Assembly: GCF_014646055.1 (NCBI RefSeq)
Contig: NZ_BMMS01000039.1
Location: forward strand, 2,869 to 56,516
DNA length: 53,648 nt
Source of the DNA: Wenjunlia tyrosinilytica
GTDB lineage: Bacteria > Actinomycetota > Actinomycetes > Streptomycetales > Streptomycetaceae
Reading direction: 5' to 3'
The notes under the pieces were generated by a model. That model was not told the origin of the DNA. It searched no databases and saw only the letters and a program-made list of their open reading frames with translations. A program made the translations under genes and the position numbers. Shown here piece by piece: positions 26,038 through 34,691 of this stretch; the stretch's first letter is position 1; every line of letters starts with the position of its first letter.

Positions 26038-27483
26038 TCATTGCCTCCTATCCGCGTATCCGACGGTCATCATCGAGCTGCTGTTCGCCAGCTTGAGAAC
26101 GCGCTGAACCAGGTCAGCGCCGTAGATGTGTACAGCGGCGGCGCGTCCGAGGGTGTCGAGGGTGGTCGTGACAAGCGTGGTATCGCCCGCCATGAACTCG
26201 CCGAGCGCCGTTGCCCGCATTTCCGCCAGGTCCTGCGGGCTCAGGTCCTCGATACTGGCGAGCTCGGGCAGCGCCGGTCCCTGGTCGTGAGGCTGTGCCA
26301 GGGGGGCGAGCGCCTCGGCCACCAGGCGACGGACGGCCATGCAGCGGGGAGCTTCCCAGTCGCCCTCCCACTCCTGGTGGCGGGCCTGCTCCGCGCGGCG
26401 AGAGTCCCGGTACGCCTGGACGGCCCGGGTGCGGCCGTCGGCGTCCGGCCACAGTGCCACCGCGCCGTTCAGCCGCTGGGCGAGGAACCCCGACGGGCGG
26501 TCCACCCGGGCAGGGACGTCGCGGCAGTCCAGGAACGCGATGACCTCCTCCGCCGTCCATCCGGCGTCCGAGACCTCCCGCAGGATCCAGGCGATCCGGG
26601 GCACCGAGGCACGGCCCATCCACGGCACCTGGCGGATCAGTTCGGAAGCCAGCTGGAAACGGCGCCCCACTGAAGTGAGCTTCCGGCCACGCTTGCCCCT
26701 CTTCGGGATGGGGGACTTGCTTCGCCCGCTCGCGCGCTTGCTCTCAGGGGGCAACACAGTAGTACCGGCAGTGGAAAGGCTTGCTGGAATACCCTCCATT
26801 AGGGTGCAACGCGATGTTGCCGAAACACTAGTCACAACAGCCCTGCCAGTCCCCTTCCGGGCGCCCTTCGCGGGGGCCTTCGAGGACGTCTTCGAGCGCG
26901 GCCTACGGACCTTCCGGGCCGCCTTGTTCGCCAGCTTCGCCATCAACTCCCGGCCCGCCTCCGCGATCCCAGTCATCCGCCGCGTCGTTCCCTCACCCAC
27001 CGTACGCACGCCCAGGGCGACGTCGAACTCCATCGGGGTCATCCGCGCGAACTCCGACGCCCGCGCGGCTTCGCCGCGTACCCGGGTCCCACGCACCACA
27101 TAGGCGAGCAGTCCTGTCTCCCGCAGCATCGCCAGGTGGTACTCCACTGCCCGCTCGGACAGGCCCGTACGGCGCTTCAGGTACTCGATGCCCGGGCGGC
27201 ACGGGGACAGCTCCGCGAGCTCCTGGGCGACGCGCACCGTCGTCGGCCCGAAGCTACGCGGCCCGTGCGACCGATGCCGGCGCGGCTCGTACAGACCCGA
27301 CCCGGCCACCCAGTGGACTGCCTGTATCCATGAGTAGGCATCCACCGCGATCCGTCCGGACGTCGTCGACACCCACTGAGCCGACTCCGGCACCCACAAC
27401 CCGGGCAGCACGCCGACCGCCCCTGCCTCGGAGCGTAGGGATGGCACCTGCCCCAACGCGGCCTGCACCGCCACGGCACTCAT
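26038..27483 (-). CDS. Winged-helix/HTH protein, 481 aa, actinomycete plasmid/ICE-type
   Basis: The N-terminal part (MSAVAVQAALGQVPSL to SFGPTTVRVAQELAEL) precedes a winged-helix domain: YLKRRTGLSERAVEYHLAMLRETGLLAYVVRGTRV, about residues 145-180. A Lys/Arg/Ser-rich linker with KAARKVRRPRSK follows (about 230-320). A C-terminal helical domain contains RRFQLASELIRQVPWM and ARIAWILREVSDAGW-type segments. I recall this architecture as common in Streptomyces accessory regions as a helix-turn-helix protein of unknown role, possibly a replication or regulatory factor. ATG 27483 was preferred over upstream codons because homologous sequence begins there. Its function is not established. Confidence 0.75.
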   Translation of the reverse strand: MSAVAVQAALGQVPSLRSEAGAVGVLPGLWVPESAQWVSTTSGRIAVDAYSWIQAVHWVAGSGLYEPRRHRSHGPRSFGPTTVRVAQELAELSPCRPGIEYLKRRTGLSERAVEYHLAMLRETGLLAYVVRGTRVRGEAARASEFARMTPMEFDVALGVRTVGEGTTRRMTGIAEAGRELMAKLANKAARKVRRPRSKTSSKAPAKGARKGTGRAVVTSVSATSRCTLMEGIPASLSTAGTTVLPPESKRASGRSKSPIPKRGKRGRKLTSVGRRFQLASELIRQVPWMGRASVPRIAWILREVSDAGWTAEEVIAFLDCRDVPARVDRPSGFLAQRLNGAVALWPDADGRTRAVQAYRDSRRAEQARHQEWEGDWEAPRCMAVRRLVAEALAPLAQPHDQGPALPELASIEDLSPQDLAEMRATALGEFMAGDTTLVTTTLDTLGRAAAVHIYGADLVQRVLKLANSSSMMTVGYADRRQ

Positions 27484-28367
27484 CGGCCCGCCCCGGTCGA
27501 CGGCAGGCCATTCGCCCTCGACATGTCTGTCCGGGGCCCCGAACAGACACTCAAACCTTGTGCGACGAGCTGTCGAACGCTCGATGGCACGAGGGCCGCC
27601 AAGGGCTCGATTGTCAGCTGGCACCAAAAGCGACGGATCTGGGTGAATCGGCCGTGCCGGGCCTCACTGTGAGGCTTGGGCGCCTGTACACGTGACTGAT
27701 CCGACAGCGAAAGGTCAACCATCCGGCCATGCCAAAGCTGGCGGACGGCAGCAACGTCATGCAAAATGAGGACCGCCGTTCTTTCCGGAAACTGGACGGC
27801 AAGGAGCCCCCTCTCGGAGCTCCGTGGTTCAGGGAGAACCAAAGCGAACTGTTCGAAGCCGGTTCGCCGGGTCGAACAGAACCTCCAAGGCCCTGGCAGG
27901 CCGAAGGAGAGCACGGGCGCGGCGCTGGTGACTGGCATCACCAGCGGCCAAGCCCGGGCGGCAAGAAGACCTGTATTTGTGCAGGCGCCGCCCGAGAAGA
28001 ACTACGTCATTCCCGCCCCCTCAGCACCAGGGGCGCCCACTGCGGCGCAGCACGTCAAAGCACCCGACCGGAGCGACGATCGCGTCGCTGCTACGGCGGA
28101 CGCCTGGTATGTCCTTGGGCAGGTACGGGTACCCTGCATCATGTCGAGACCTTTCCTACAGGTCGTCGGCCGCCACCCCCGGAGAGCCACCTCGCGGGGG
28201 TCAAGCTTGTCTGTATCGATCTTTGCGGGGGCTACATTACTCCCCTCGCGCCACACACAGGTGTACGGTCTGGCAACGGGTCGCACCCTTCGCAAGCAGC
28301 CCTGACGTACCGTCTGAACACCTAGAGGCAGCGGTGCCAGCCGCTTCTGCCACCTGTACGAGGCATC
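27484..28367. other. 884-base stretch without a recognisable gene
   Basis: Several open frames of 100-200 codons exist on both strands, but none shows a motif, good ribosome site or coherent codon bias. It lies between two diverging genes and probably holds promoters for both. The 28200-28330 part is AT-richer. Confidence 0.4.
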
Positions 28368-29009
28368 ATGACCCTCATGAATGCGACCGAGGCTCTGCCC
28401 AATGACAGCTACGCCCCGCCTGCCCGGCGACGCGGATATGTCCAGGCGATGCGCAAGATCGCTGAAATGCGGCCGGCCGACACGCTGGTGCGCGTCTACA
28501 TCAGTGCGCCCCCCTCGGTCATTGAGCGCCCCAACTGGGGGCGCCGCCTCGAAGCCGTCCGCGATGCCCTGCCTGGCGGTGTGGAGCTGCTCTACTTCAA
28601 CACCGTCTTCCCTGCCGACATCGACATGGCCAAGGCCTGGCCGGAGTTCGCGGAGACACTCGATGGACTCGTGGTCATCGGCAAGAGGAAAAAGGCCGGC
28701 AGCCTCGGCCGGACGCTGCAACTCGGCCCCGTGGCCCGCACCGAACTCCTCACCCTCGTGGCGCAAGGCAAGCCGGTGCTGCTTCACACCCTCGAGTACG
28801 GTCTCGTCCCAGTACTGGACTGCGCGCCCAATCGCACCGGGCCCAAAGGCCGTGAGCGCCTGAAGCTGAAGATCCCCGATGGGTGGAGTTCCGAAGCCCC
28901 GACTCTGAGAGCAGCCCTTACTGCGCTGGCGCCACCCCGCAGGGAAGGAGACGCGGTACAGGCCGACCAGTCGGCTCACCTGGTGCATCCTTCCGGGCCT
29001 CCTCACTAA
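28368..29009 (+). CDS. Hypothetical protein, 213 aa
   Basis: Family not recognised. The central part alternates strands and helices (TLVRVYISAPPSVIER, VELLYFNTVFPADIDMA, DGLVVIGKRKKAGSLGRTL, KPVLLHTLEYGLVPVLDC). This looks like a Rossmann-like alpha/beta domain, perhaps nucleotide or nucleoside related, with a basic GKRKKAGSLGRT loop. No catalytic signature was identified. ATG 28368 has GAGG five bases upstream; ATG 28377 is an alternative. It converges with the DUF89 gene across a hairpin at 29121-29141. Confidence 0.6.
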   Translation: MTLMNATEALPNDSYAPPARRRGYVQAMRKIAEMRPADTLVRVYISAPPSVIERPNWGRRLEAVRDALPGGVELLYFNTVFPADIDMAKAWPEFAETLDGLVVIGKRKKAGSLGRTLQLGPVARTELLTLVAQGKPVLLHTLEYGLVPVLDCAPNRTGPKGRERLKLKIPDGWSSEAPTLRAALTALAPPRREGDAVQADQSAHLVHPSGPPH

Positions 29010-29120
29010 TCCGTTGCCTGGCACCGCTTGCCCCCGGCTCCGAACGGATTTCGCCAGCGCAGCCAAGGCGGTTGGGGCAGTTGCCTTCAGATACCCGCCA
29101 GGCGGGCAATCGCTTGCTGG

Positions 29121-29141
29121 GTTTCCCGTGAGGCGGGAAAC
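29121..29141. terminator. Bidirectional hairpin between convergent genes
   Basis: GTTTCCCG (29121-29128) and CGGGAAAC (29134-29141) form an 8-bp stem with a five-base loop between the convergent genes ending at 29009 and 29263. Confidence 0.55.
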
Positions 29142-29262
29142 GCGCCGCCACGGAGCTCGTGAAACGGGGCCCGTGCGGTCACGTCACCTCGCCCCCGCCC
29201 GGCTGGAGTGCGATGGCGAAGCAGTGCGGATTTTCCTGCCGGAACGCCGACGCCGTAAACGC

Positions 29263-30474
29263 TCACCGCGTGACCTCCGGCGCCTGCACGAGGGCGTGGG
29301 TGCCGCTGGTGCGCCACTCTTGGTTGGATGCTTCGAGGGTGACCAGTTGTTGCTGGCTCAGTCCGACGATCACGTCGGACTTTAAGGTGCGCAACGCCGC
29401 GACGGGGCTGGGGAAGTAACCCGTCAGGTCCTCGTAGGGCGTGGTTGCGTCCCAATGCCGGTCGCCGACGAGGCGACGGTAGTTGAGATCGCCCTTGACG
29501 ATCGTCACTGAGGAGGCCCCGAACTCGTCTCGCAGATCCTCCGGCATCGCGCTGTACGGCAGCGGGGCACAGAAGAAGGGGTGCGAGCGCACATCCAGGC
29601 GACCGGTGCCCATCGCGTCCCACAGGCGCCGGCCGATCTCGCCGGCCTGGCCGGGAGCGTGGACCAGGCGGCGCAGGCTGTCGATGACATCGGACATCGT
29701 CGCGTCGGAGACGTAGTACGGATAGGGCTTGACGTGCAGCACGGCGGCCGCCGCGTAGCCGCGCTGGAGCAAGTGGTCGATGAGGACCAGGTCGGGGATG
29801 AGTTCGCGGCCGGAGTTGTCTGCCACCACCGCGACGGTCCCGGGCGTTACCTCGGTGAGGCGTGACCACAGCGACGTGCTGTCGTCGACGACCAGGTTCG
29901 TCGCGATGGCTCCCGGTGCCGCGTTCTCGATGCGGAACCCCAAATCGGCGCGGTTCCCCCACAGCGACGACTGCAGGAGCATCTCGGCCTGCTCGGGCGC
30001 CGAGCGAGACGGGAGCGCATCGAGGGCCCGGAGTTCCTCGTCCACCACGGAGCTGTGCAGCTCTGCCCGTTTGGCCGGGGCGAAGGGGTCAATGCCCTGC
30101 CATGGACCGGTCTCGAAGTAGCTGGTGGCGGCGAGTAGCTTGCGGTAGAAGAAGCTCTCCGCCCAGAGGAAGGGCACGTCGAGCCAGGAGCGGCCGAAGT
30201 AGTCGCTCCCCCAGGCCGCCCACGCCTCGTGGTCGAACGCGTTGGTGTCCAGGGGCGTGATGCTGCCGTCGGTGATCTCTTCCAGCAGGTTGTCCAGAGC
30301 CCGGCGCTGCTGCGGACTGTACGGGTAGGCGCTGCGGACCTGCTGAATCAGCGCCGGGTGGCGCTTTTCCAGGACACCGTGGGCGAACGAGCCCGGGAGG
30401 TTGCTCAGGATCACCGGTGCGCCGGCATGGTTTGAGCCCTGGCCGGTCCGGCCGCGGGGTGCTTGCGCGGTCAT
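29263..30474 (-). CDS. ARMT1/DUF89-family metal-dependent phosphatase
   Basis: A 403-residue protein with the family's hallmark C-terminal motif VTIVKGDLNYRRLVGDRHW near residue 320 and the metal-site segment VAVVADNSGRELIPDLVLID near residue 214. DUF89 enzymes are Mn/Co-dependent damage-control phosphatases acting on phospho-sugars and related phosphometabolites. The N-terminal helical domain (RRALDNLLEEITDG, then NAFDHEAWAAWGSDYFGRSW) is typical. The start is ATG 30474. It points toward the 28368 gene and is followed upstream by a GNAT gene in the same direction after a 120-base gap. Confidence 0.88.
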   Translation of the reverse strand: MTAQAPRGRTGQGSNHAGAPVILSNLPGSFAHGVLEKRHPALIQQVRSAYPYSPQQRRALDNLLEEITDGSITPLDTNAFDHEAWAAWGSDYFGRSWLDVPFLWAESFFYRKLLAATSYFETGPWQGIDPFAPAKRAELHSSVVDEELRALDALPSRSAPEQAEMLLQSSLWGNRADLGFRIENAAPGAIATNLVVDDSTSLWSRLTEVTPGTVAVVADNSGRELIPDLVLIDHLLQRGYAAAAVLHVKPYPYYVSDATMSDVIDSLRRLVHAPGQAGEIGRRLWDAMGTGRLDVRSHPFFCAPLPYSAMPEDLRDEFGASSVTIVKGDLNYRRLVGDRHWDATTPYEDLTGYFPSPVAALRTLKSDVIVGLSQQQLVTLEASNQEWRTSGTHALVQAPEVTR

Positions 30475-30595
30475 CGCTGATCAGCCCTTCGTGTCCTGCG
30501 CACTGCCTCGCTTCGTACGTACACATCAGCAGGTGGATACGGGTCGTGCCCCGCGAGCCCAGGAGTGACCCACGATGGGCAGACGTCACGATGGT

Positions 30596-31150
30596 TCATG
30601 GTGAGAACGGTCGCTCCCATTCGTGTGCGAGGACGGAGTACAGGACGCTGTCCCGCCAAGAGCTGTTGGTGAACACGTGATCCCGCAAAACGCCTTCCCG
30701 TACGAAGCCAAGCTTTTCCACAATGGCGATCGAGGCCGCGTTCTCCGGCCCGATGGCCGCACTGATTCGGTGCAGACCGAGCTCGGCGAAGGCATAGGTG
30801 GTCAGAGCGCGGGCCGCGTCCGTGGCGTAGCCGCGGCCCCATTCCTCTGCTGCGATGGCGTAGCCCAGCTTTCCGGCCTTGACCCCGGCGAAGCCGATCC
30901 GCGCGAAGCCGATGACGCGGTCGTCATCCTGCTTGGTCACCGCCAGGTAGTACTCAGTCCGCGGCTCTTGCTGAGCGCGTTCGAGAGTTCCATCGATCAT
31001 GTCGATGGCCTGGTCGCGGCTACGGCTGTCGAAGGACAGCCAGGTGGTGACCTTGTCGTCGCCGACGATCGCCAGGACGTCGTCGATGTCCTGCATGGAG
31101 AACTCCCGCAGGACGACGCTGACGCCGGTGACGCGGATCGGATACGGCAA
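30596..31150 (-). CDS. GNAT-family N-acetyltransferase
   Basis: A 184-residue RimJ/RimL-type acetyltransferase using acetyl-CoA. The core is LGYAIAAEEWGRGYATDAARALTTYAF, where the R/Q-x-x-G-x-G/A pyrophosphate loop appears as EEWGRGYATDA at about residues 105-115; it is followed by LGLHRISAAIGPENAASIAIVEKLGF. The start is assigned to TTG 31150 because AGGAG lies five bases upstream and the fold begins directly after; a much longer open frame upstream is not protein-like. The substrate is unknown. Confidence 0.88.
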   Translation of the reverse strand: MPYPIRVTGVSVVLREFSMQDIDDVLAIVGDDKVTTWLSFDSRSRDQAIDMIDGTLERAQQEPRTEYYLAVTKQDDDRVIGFARIGFAGVKAGKLGYAIAAEEWGRGYATDAARALTTYAFAELGLHRISAAIGPENAASIAIVEKLGFVREGVLRDHVFTNSSWRDSVLYSVLAHEWERPFSP

Positions 31151-31408
31151 CGGGACTCCTAACGAGGCAGGGACTTCAGTGGCGTGCGGGCGAAGATCTC
31201 GATCTGCTCGTGCAGGTCGCCACCGGCGTCGGCGAGTGGCGAGTCCCGCAGAAGGGTCACCGGAAGTGCGGCGAGCGATCATCTGCCCCGGATCCAGCAT
31301 GACGACCGCTGTACGAGCGGAGAAGGTCTGGCTGTAGCAGCGGCGTAGCAGTGGCGTGGAACCATCGTGGAATTCCGCGGCGTCAGCAGCACGGATAGGG
31401 TCGCCGAC

Positions 31409-32056
31409 GTGAACCTCGCCCTCTTTGACTTGGACGGCACACTGGTCGACCGGCAAGCTGCCTTCACTGGCGCCGTCGCCGACCTGTGCCGGGCGTACAG
31501 CTTCGGGCCCGAGGTCGAAACCTGGATGCTTACCGAACTCGCCGACCGGGCCAACGCCGCGGACTTCGTCCGGCTGCGCGAGGCCTTCGCGCTCACCGAG
31601 CCTGCGGCGCAGCTGTGGCAGGCGTACGTCGACCAGGTGGCAGCTGCCGTCTCCTGCCGCCCCGCCGTCCTCAATGGCCTGGCCCGGCTCCGCGAGAGCG
31701 GCTGGACGATCGGCATCGTCACCAATGGCGCCTCCGATATCCAGCGCGCCAAGCTCACCGCGACTGGCCTCGCCGACCTGGTCGACGGCGTCGCGGTCTC
31801 CGGCGACATCGAGGTCCGCAAGCCCGACCCGCAGCTGTTCCAGCTCGCGGCTGCCCGCTGCCATACGGTGCTGTCCCGCGACGTCTGGATGACCGGCGAC
31901 AACCCGGCCTGCGACATCGGCGGCGGTCACCAGGTCGGCCTGCGCACCATCTGGCTGCGCGGACGCCCTTGGCCCGACGGCGTCCAGGCTCCGCACCATG
32001 CCGTCGACGACGTCACCGATGCCTTCGCCGTCCTGCTCAACGACCGCCCGGAGTAG
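31409..32056 (+). CDS. HAD-superfamily hydrolase
   Basis: A 215-residue phosphatase-type HAD protein. Motif I is FDLDGTLVD at about residues 5-13 (two catalytic Asp). Motif II is TNGASDIQRAK, the conserved Lys is in VRKPDPQLF and motif IV is TGDNPACDIGGGHQVG. The GTG start at 31409 puts motif I at the usual distance; an upstream GTG at 31367 adds 14 residues of doubtful sequence. It is only four bases ahead of the DUF1932 gene and probably cotranscribed with it. The substrate is unknown, likely a small phosphometabolite. Confidence 0.9.
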   Translation: MNLALFDLDGTLVDRQAAFTGAVADLCRAYSFGPEVETWMLTELADRANAADFVRLREAFALTEPAAQLWQAYVDQVAAAVSCRPAVLNGLARLRESGWTIGIVTNGASDIQRAKLTATGLADLVDGVAVSGDIEVRKPDPQLFQLAAARCHTVLSRDVWMTGDNPACDIGGGHQVGLRTIWLRGRPWPDGVQAPHHAVDDVTDAFAVLLNDRPE

Positions 32057-32060
32057 ACCC

Positions 32061-32903
32061 GTGGACCAGCAGACCGTCGGCATTCTCCACCCCGGCAGCA
32101 TGGGCGCGGCTGTCGCTGCATGCGCCGCGACCAACGCCGACGCGGTGCTGTGGTGCCCGGCAGGCCGGAGCCCGGGGAGCATCGTCCGTGCGCAGCGGCA
32201 CGGTCTCGAGCCGGTCGCCACACTCCACGAGCTCTTGGACCGGGCCGACACGGTGATCAGCTTGTGCCCGCCCGCTGCCGCAGAAGATCTGGCACGCGAG
32301 GTAGCCGAGCACGGCTTCGAAGACGGTGTGTACGTGGAGGCGAACGCGATCAATGCCGAACGGGCCGCGCGCATCGCGGCGCTGCTTCCACAGACCCGGG
32401 CAGTTGTCGACGCCGGTGTCGTGGGGTCACCGCCGGTCGGCGGCAAGACTCCCACGTTGTACCTGGCGGGCCCGGCTGCCGGTACCGAGTGGGTGGAGGC
32501 GCTGTTCGCTGGCACCGCGATGCGGACAAAGGTGCTGGGCAGCGCGATCGGGCAGGCTTCTGCTCTAAAGCTTGCGTACGCCACCTTCCAGAAGACTTCC
32601 CGGGTGCTCGTGGCTTTGTCGATCGGGTTGGCCCGCGCGCACGGCGTCGACCAGGAGCTCATCGGCATCGCCTCTCGACGCGCAGACTCGTACCTCGCCG
32701 AACCGGAGTACGTCGCCAAGACGGCGGCCAGGGCGTGGCGGTGGGGCCCGGAGCTGGAGGAAGCCGCCGACATGCTCGCGGCCGCCGGCCTGCCTCCGGA
32801 GATGCTGCGCGCGGCCGCGGCCACGCTGGCACGGTGGGACGACACCAAGGACGACGGCGATCTCACACTCACCGACGCCCTCAACCGTCTGGCCCAGCCG
32901 TAG
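32061..32903 (+). CDS. NAD(P)-binding 3-hydroxyisobutyrate dehydrogenase-like protein with DUF1932
   Basis: A 280-residue protein with an N-terminal Rossmann fold (TVGILHPGSMGAAVAACAA, residues 4-22). It has the beta-hydroxyacid dehydrogenase signature region AGVVGSPPVGGKTPTLYLAGP, and the LKLAYATFQKTSRVLVALS helix carrying the conserved Lys, followed by the C-terminal DUF1932 domain. GTG 32061 immediately follows the HAD stop. The family oxidises or reduces small hydroxy acids; this subfamily is poorly characterised. It converges with the kinase gene at 32911-33480. Confidence 0.87.
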   Translation: MDQQTVGILHPGSMGAAVAACAATNADAVLWCPAGRSPGSIVRAQRHGLEPVATLHELLDRADTVISLCPPAAAEDLAREVAEHGFEDGVYVEANAINAERAARIAALLPQTRAVVDAGVVGSPPVGGKTPTLYLAGPAAGTEWVEALFAGTAMRTKVLGSAIGQASALKLAYATFQKTSRVLVALSIGLARAHGVDQELIGIASRRADSYLAEPEYVAKTAARAWRWGPELEEAADMLAAAGLPPEMLRAAAATLARWDDTKDDGDLTLTDALNRLAQP

Positions 32904-32910
32904 CCCATCG

Positions 32911-33480
32911 TCATGCCGTCGCCGCTCCCGTCCACGCGTGCAGCAGCTCGTCAATGAGTCGCGCCGACCGCTCCGGCTTGGTCGCCACGGTCTCCACCTT
33001 CAGGTCCCAGAAATAGTCCGGGTGCGCGTCCATGTCCTCGCGGGTCGCCTTCCACGCCGCCAGCCGGTCGGCGGTGTCGATGTCCCCGCGCTGCTCGGAC
33101 CGCTTCGAAGTTACGACCTGCGGGCACCACAGCAGCACCCGCATCCAGGTGGCCGGATAGCCCTCCACCAGGGCGCGGATGCCGTCGATCTGCCCGAGGT
33201 GCACCACGGGCACGCCGACTGCGAACGCCTGGTCCAGGCCCGGCCGGTCGATCGCATAGACGTTGCCGTACCGGCTGTTCGCGTAGATGACGTCGCCAGC
33301 AGTCTCCAGCTCCTGCAGCTGCTCGGTCGTGCCCATCCGGTAGCCGACGCTCTTGCCCGAGCCGACCTTCAACCGGGCGAACTGCTGGTACCGCCCATCG
33401 AGCGCGGCCAACGCCGCGGTGACGGAGTCCTTCCCCGAGGCTGGCGGCCCGTACAGGATGAGGCCCTGGGGGCGGCTCAT
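32911..33480 (-). CDS. Guanylate-kinase-like P-loop protein
   Basis: A 189-residue protein with Walker A motif GPPASGKDS at residues 11-19 and a second part YANSRYGNVYAIDRPGL, then VVHLGQIDGIRAL, similar to the lid and core of guanylate kinases. It may phosphorylate a nucleotide or a similar small molecule, or act on another substrate; the specificity loop was not resolved. The ATG at 33480 overlaps the stop of the upstream XRE-kinase gene by four bases, so the two are expressed together. Confidence 0.8.
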   Translation of the reverse strand: MSRPQGLILYGPPASGKDSVTAALAALDGRYQQFARLKVGSGKSVGYRMGTTEQLQELETAGDVIYANSRYGNVYAIDRPGLDQAFAVGVPVVHLGQIDGIRALVEGYPATWMRVLLWCPQVVTSKRSEQRGDIDTADRLAAWKATREDMDAHPDYFWDLKVETVATKPERSARLIDELLHAWTGAATA

Positions 33481-34511
33481 ACGTGCACCGCCCCGATCGC
33501 CTGCCGGGCCTGGTCGGCCAGGGACACCGCTGCCCCGAGCCGGTTGTCGACGACCATGTGCTGGACGACCGGGCGCAGCTGCAGGTCGATCGTCGTCAGG
33601 TACTCATCCCAGCGCGCCAACTTCCAGGCATCGCGGGCCGCCGACCGGAACGAGATGTACTCGCGCATCGACTCCGCGTCGCACTGCACCCAGATAGGCG
33701 CAACATCAACCCCCATCGAGCTGCACCGATGCGTCAGCCGCGCCATCCAGTCCGTGTCCGTCAGCTCCGCGATGAACGGCGCGGTGAGCACCGTGCTGAT
33801 CCCACAGCGCACGTTCGCCATCGCCGACTGCATCAGGCAGTCGTACTCCACCGGTCGCACCTGCGTGCGGTAGAGGTCGGTGTGCCGGTCGTTCGGGTCC
33901 CCGCCCAGCGCCTTCAGCAGCCGCTCCACCAGCGGGCGGGTCAGCGGGTCCTTGTCCAGCAGCGGCCAGCCGGTCAACTGCACGAAGAAGCGCGCGAGCT
34001 CGGTCTTCCCGCTGCCGGCGAAGCCGCCGACCAGCAGAAGCGTAGGTCGATGCGGGTCTCCGCCGGTGTGCCGACGCTTCCACGCGTCGATGATCCGCTG
34101 CTGAAGCCCCATGTGGTCCGCGGCATCCGTGCCGGGAGTAATGCGGTTGATCGCCCGTTCCACGGCAAGGACGTGCGCGCCATTGCTCCTATCGTCAAGA
34201 GGCGTCAGCTTGAACTGGGTCTCCTCGCCGGGCAGGGGATTGCGGAATCCCAGCTCCGGCTCGGTCGCCCGGTACAGCAGGCAGTACGCACGCCGATAGT
34301 GCGGACCCGGGTAGACCTCGCCCTGTTCGTGCTGCCACAGCGTCTGCGGATTCGCCGCCGGCACTCCCTTGAGCTTGGCGCGCTCTGCCACCTCCCGAAG
34401 GCGCTCACCGGCCTTTTCCAGCGTCAGGCCATGGGCCTCGCGCTGCTCACGCAGCTTGTCGGGTCTCCAGCCCACGTGGTTCCTACCCACCCGCTGAGCC
34501 TCCGTCGTCAT
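33477..34511 (-). CDS. XRE-like HTH plus P-loop (zeta-toxin-like) kinase fusion
   Basis: Residues 15-80 form an HTH-like region (LREQREAHGLTLEKAGERLR to NPQTLWQHEQGEVYPG), as in XRE regulators. Residues 155-340 form a P-loop kinase domain with Walker A GFAGSGKT at 163-170, a DKDPLTRPL segment and MREYISFRSAARDAWKL, resembling zeta toxins or chloramphenicol phosphotransferase-like kinases. A DNA-binding domain fused to a small-molecule kinase suggests a ligand-sensing or self-regulating enzyme. It is coupled by a four-base overlap to the guanylate-kinase-like gene. The start is ATG 34511. Confidence 0.75.
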   Translation of the reverse strand: MTTEAQRVGRNHVGWRPDKLREQREAHGLTLEKAGERLREVAERAKLKGVPAANPQTLWQHEQGEVYPGPHYRRAYCLLYRATEPELGFRNPLPGEETQFKLTPLDDRSNGAHVLAVERAINRITPGTDAADHMGLQQRIIDAWKRRHTGGDPHRPTLLLVGGFAGSGKTELARFFVQLTGWPLLDKDPLTRPLVERLLKALGGDPNDRHTDLYRTQVRPVEYDCLMQSAMANVRCGISTVLTAPFIAELTDTDWMARLTHRCSSMGVDVAPIWVQCDAESMREYISFRSAARDAWKLARWDEYLTTIDLQLRPVVQHMVVDNRLGAAVSLADQARQAIGAVHV

Positions 34512-34564
34512 GATCGGGAGCCTAAGACCAGACCCCGAAATCCCATGTGTACGCGGATGTTGAA

Positions 34565-34594
34565 AGCCCGTGTACGAGCAGGTGCACGGGCTTC
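34565..34594 (-). terminator. Terminator after GntR gene
   Basis: AAGCCCGTG (34565-34573) pairs with CACGGGCTT (34586-34594) across a 12-base loop. It lies about 100 bases beyond the stop of the minus-strand GntR gene and ahead of the XRE-kinase start. Confidence 0.6.
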
Positions 34595-34691
34595 GACAAC
34601 CCTCCGTGATGTTGCGCTGACGCTACGGCCGGTGAGATGGGCCCACAAGGTGTGCTGGCAGTTAGGAGTCACAGTGCGCGAGTTGAGACGC

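Noticed and set aside
30596-32935. A 779-codon extension of the GNAT frame
   Set aside because: The upstream part is Ser/Ala/Arg-rich antisense of the HAD and dehydrogenase genes; TTG 31150 with AGGAG is the natural start.
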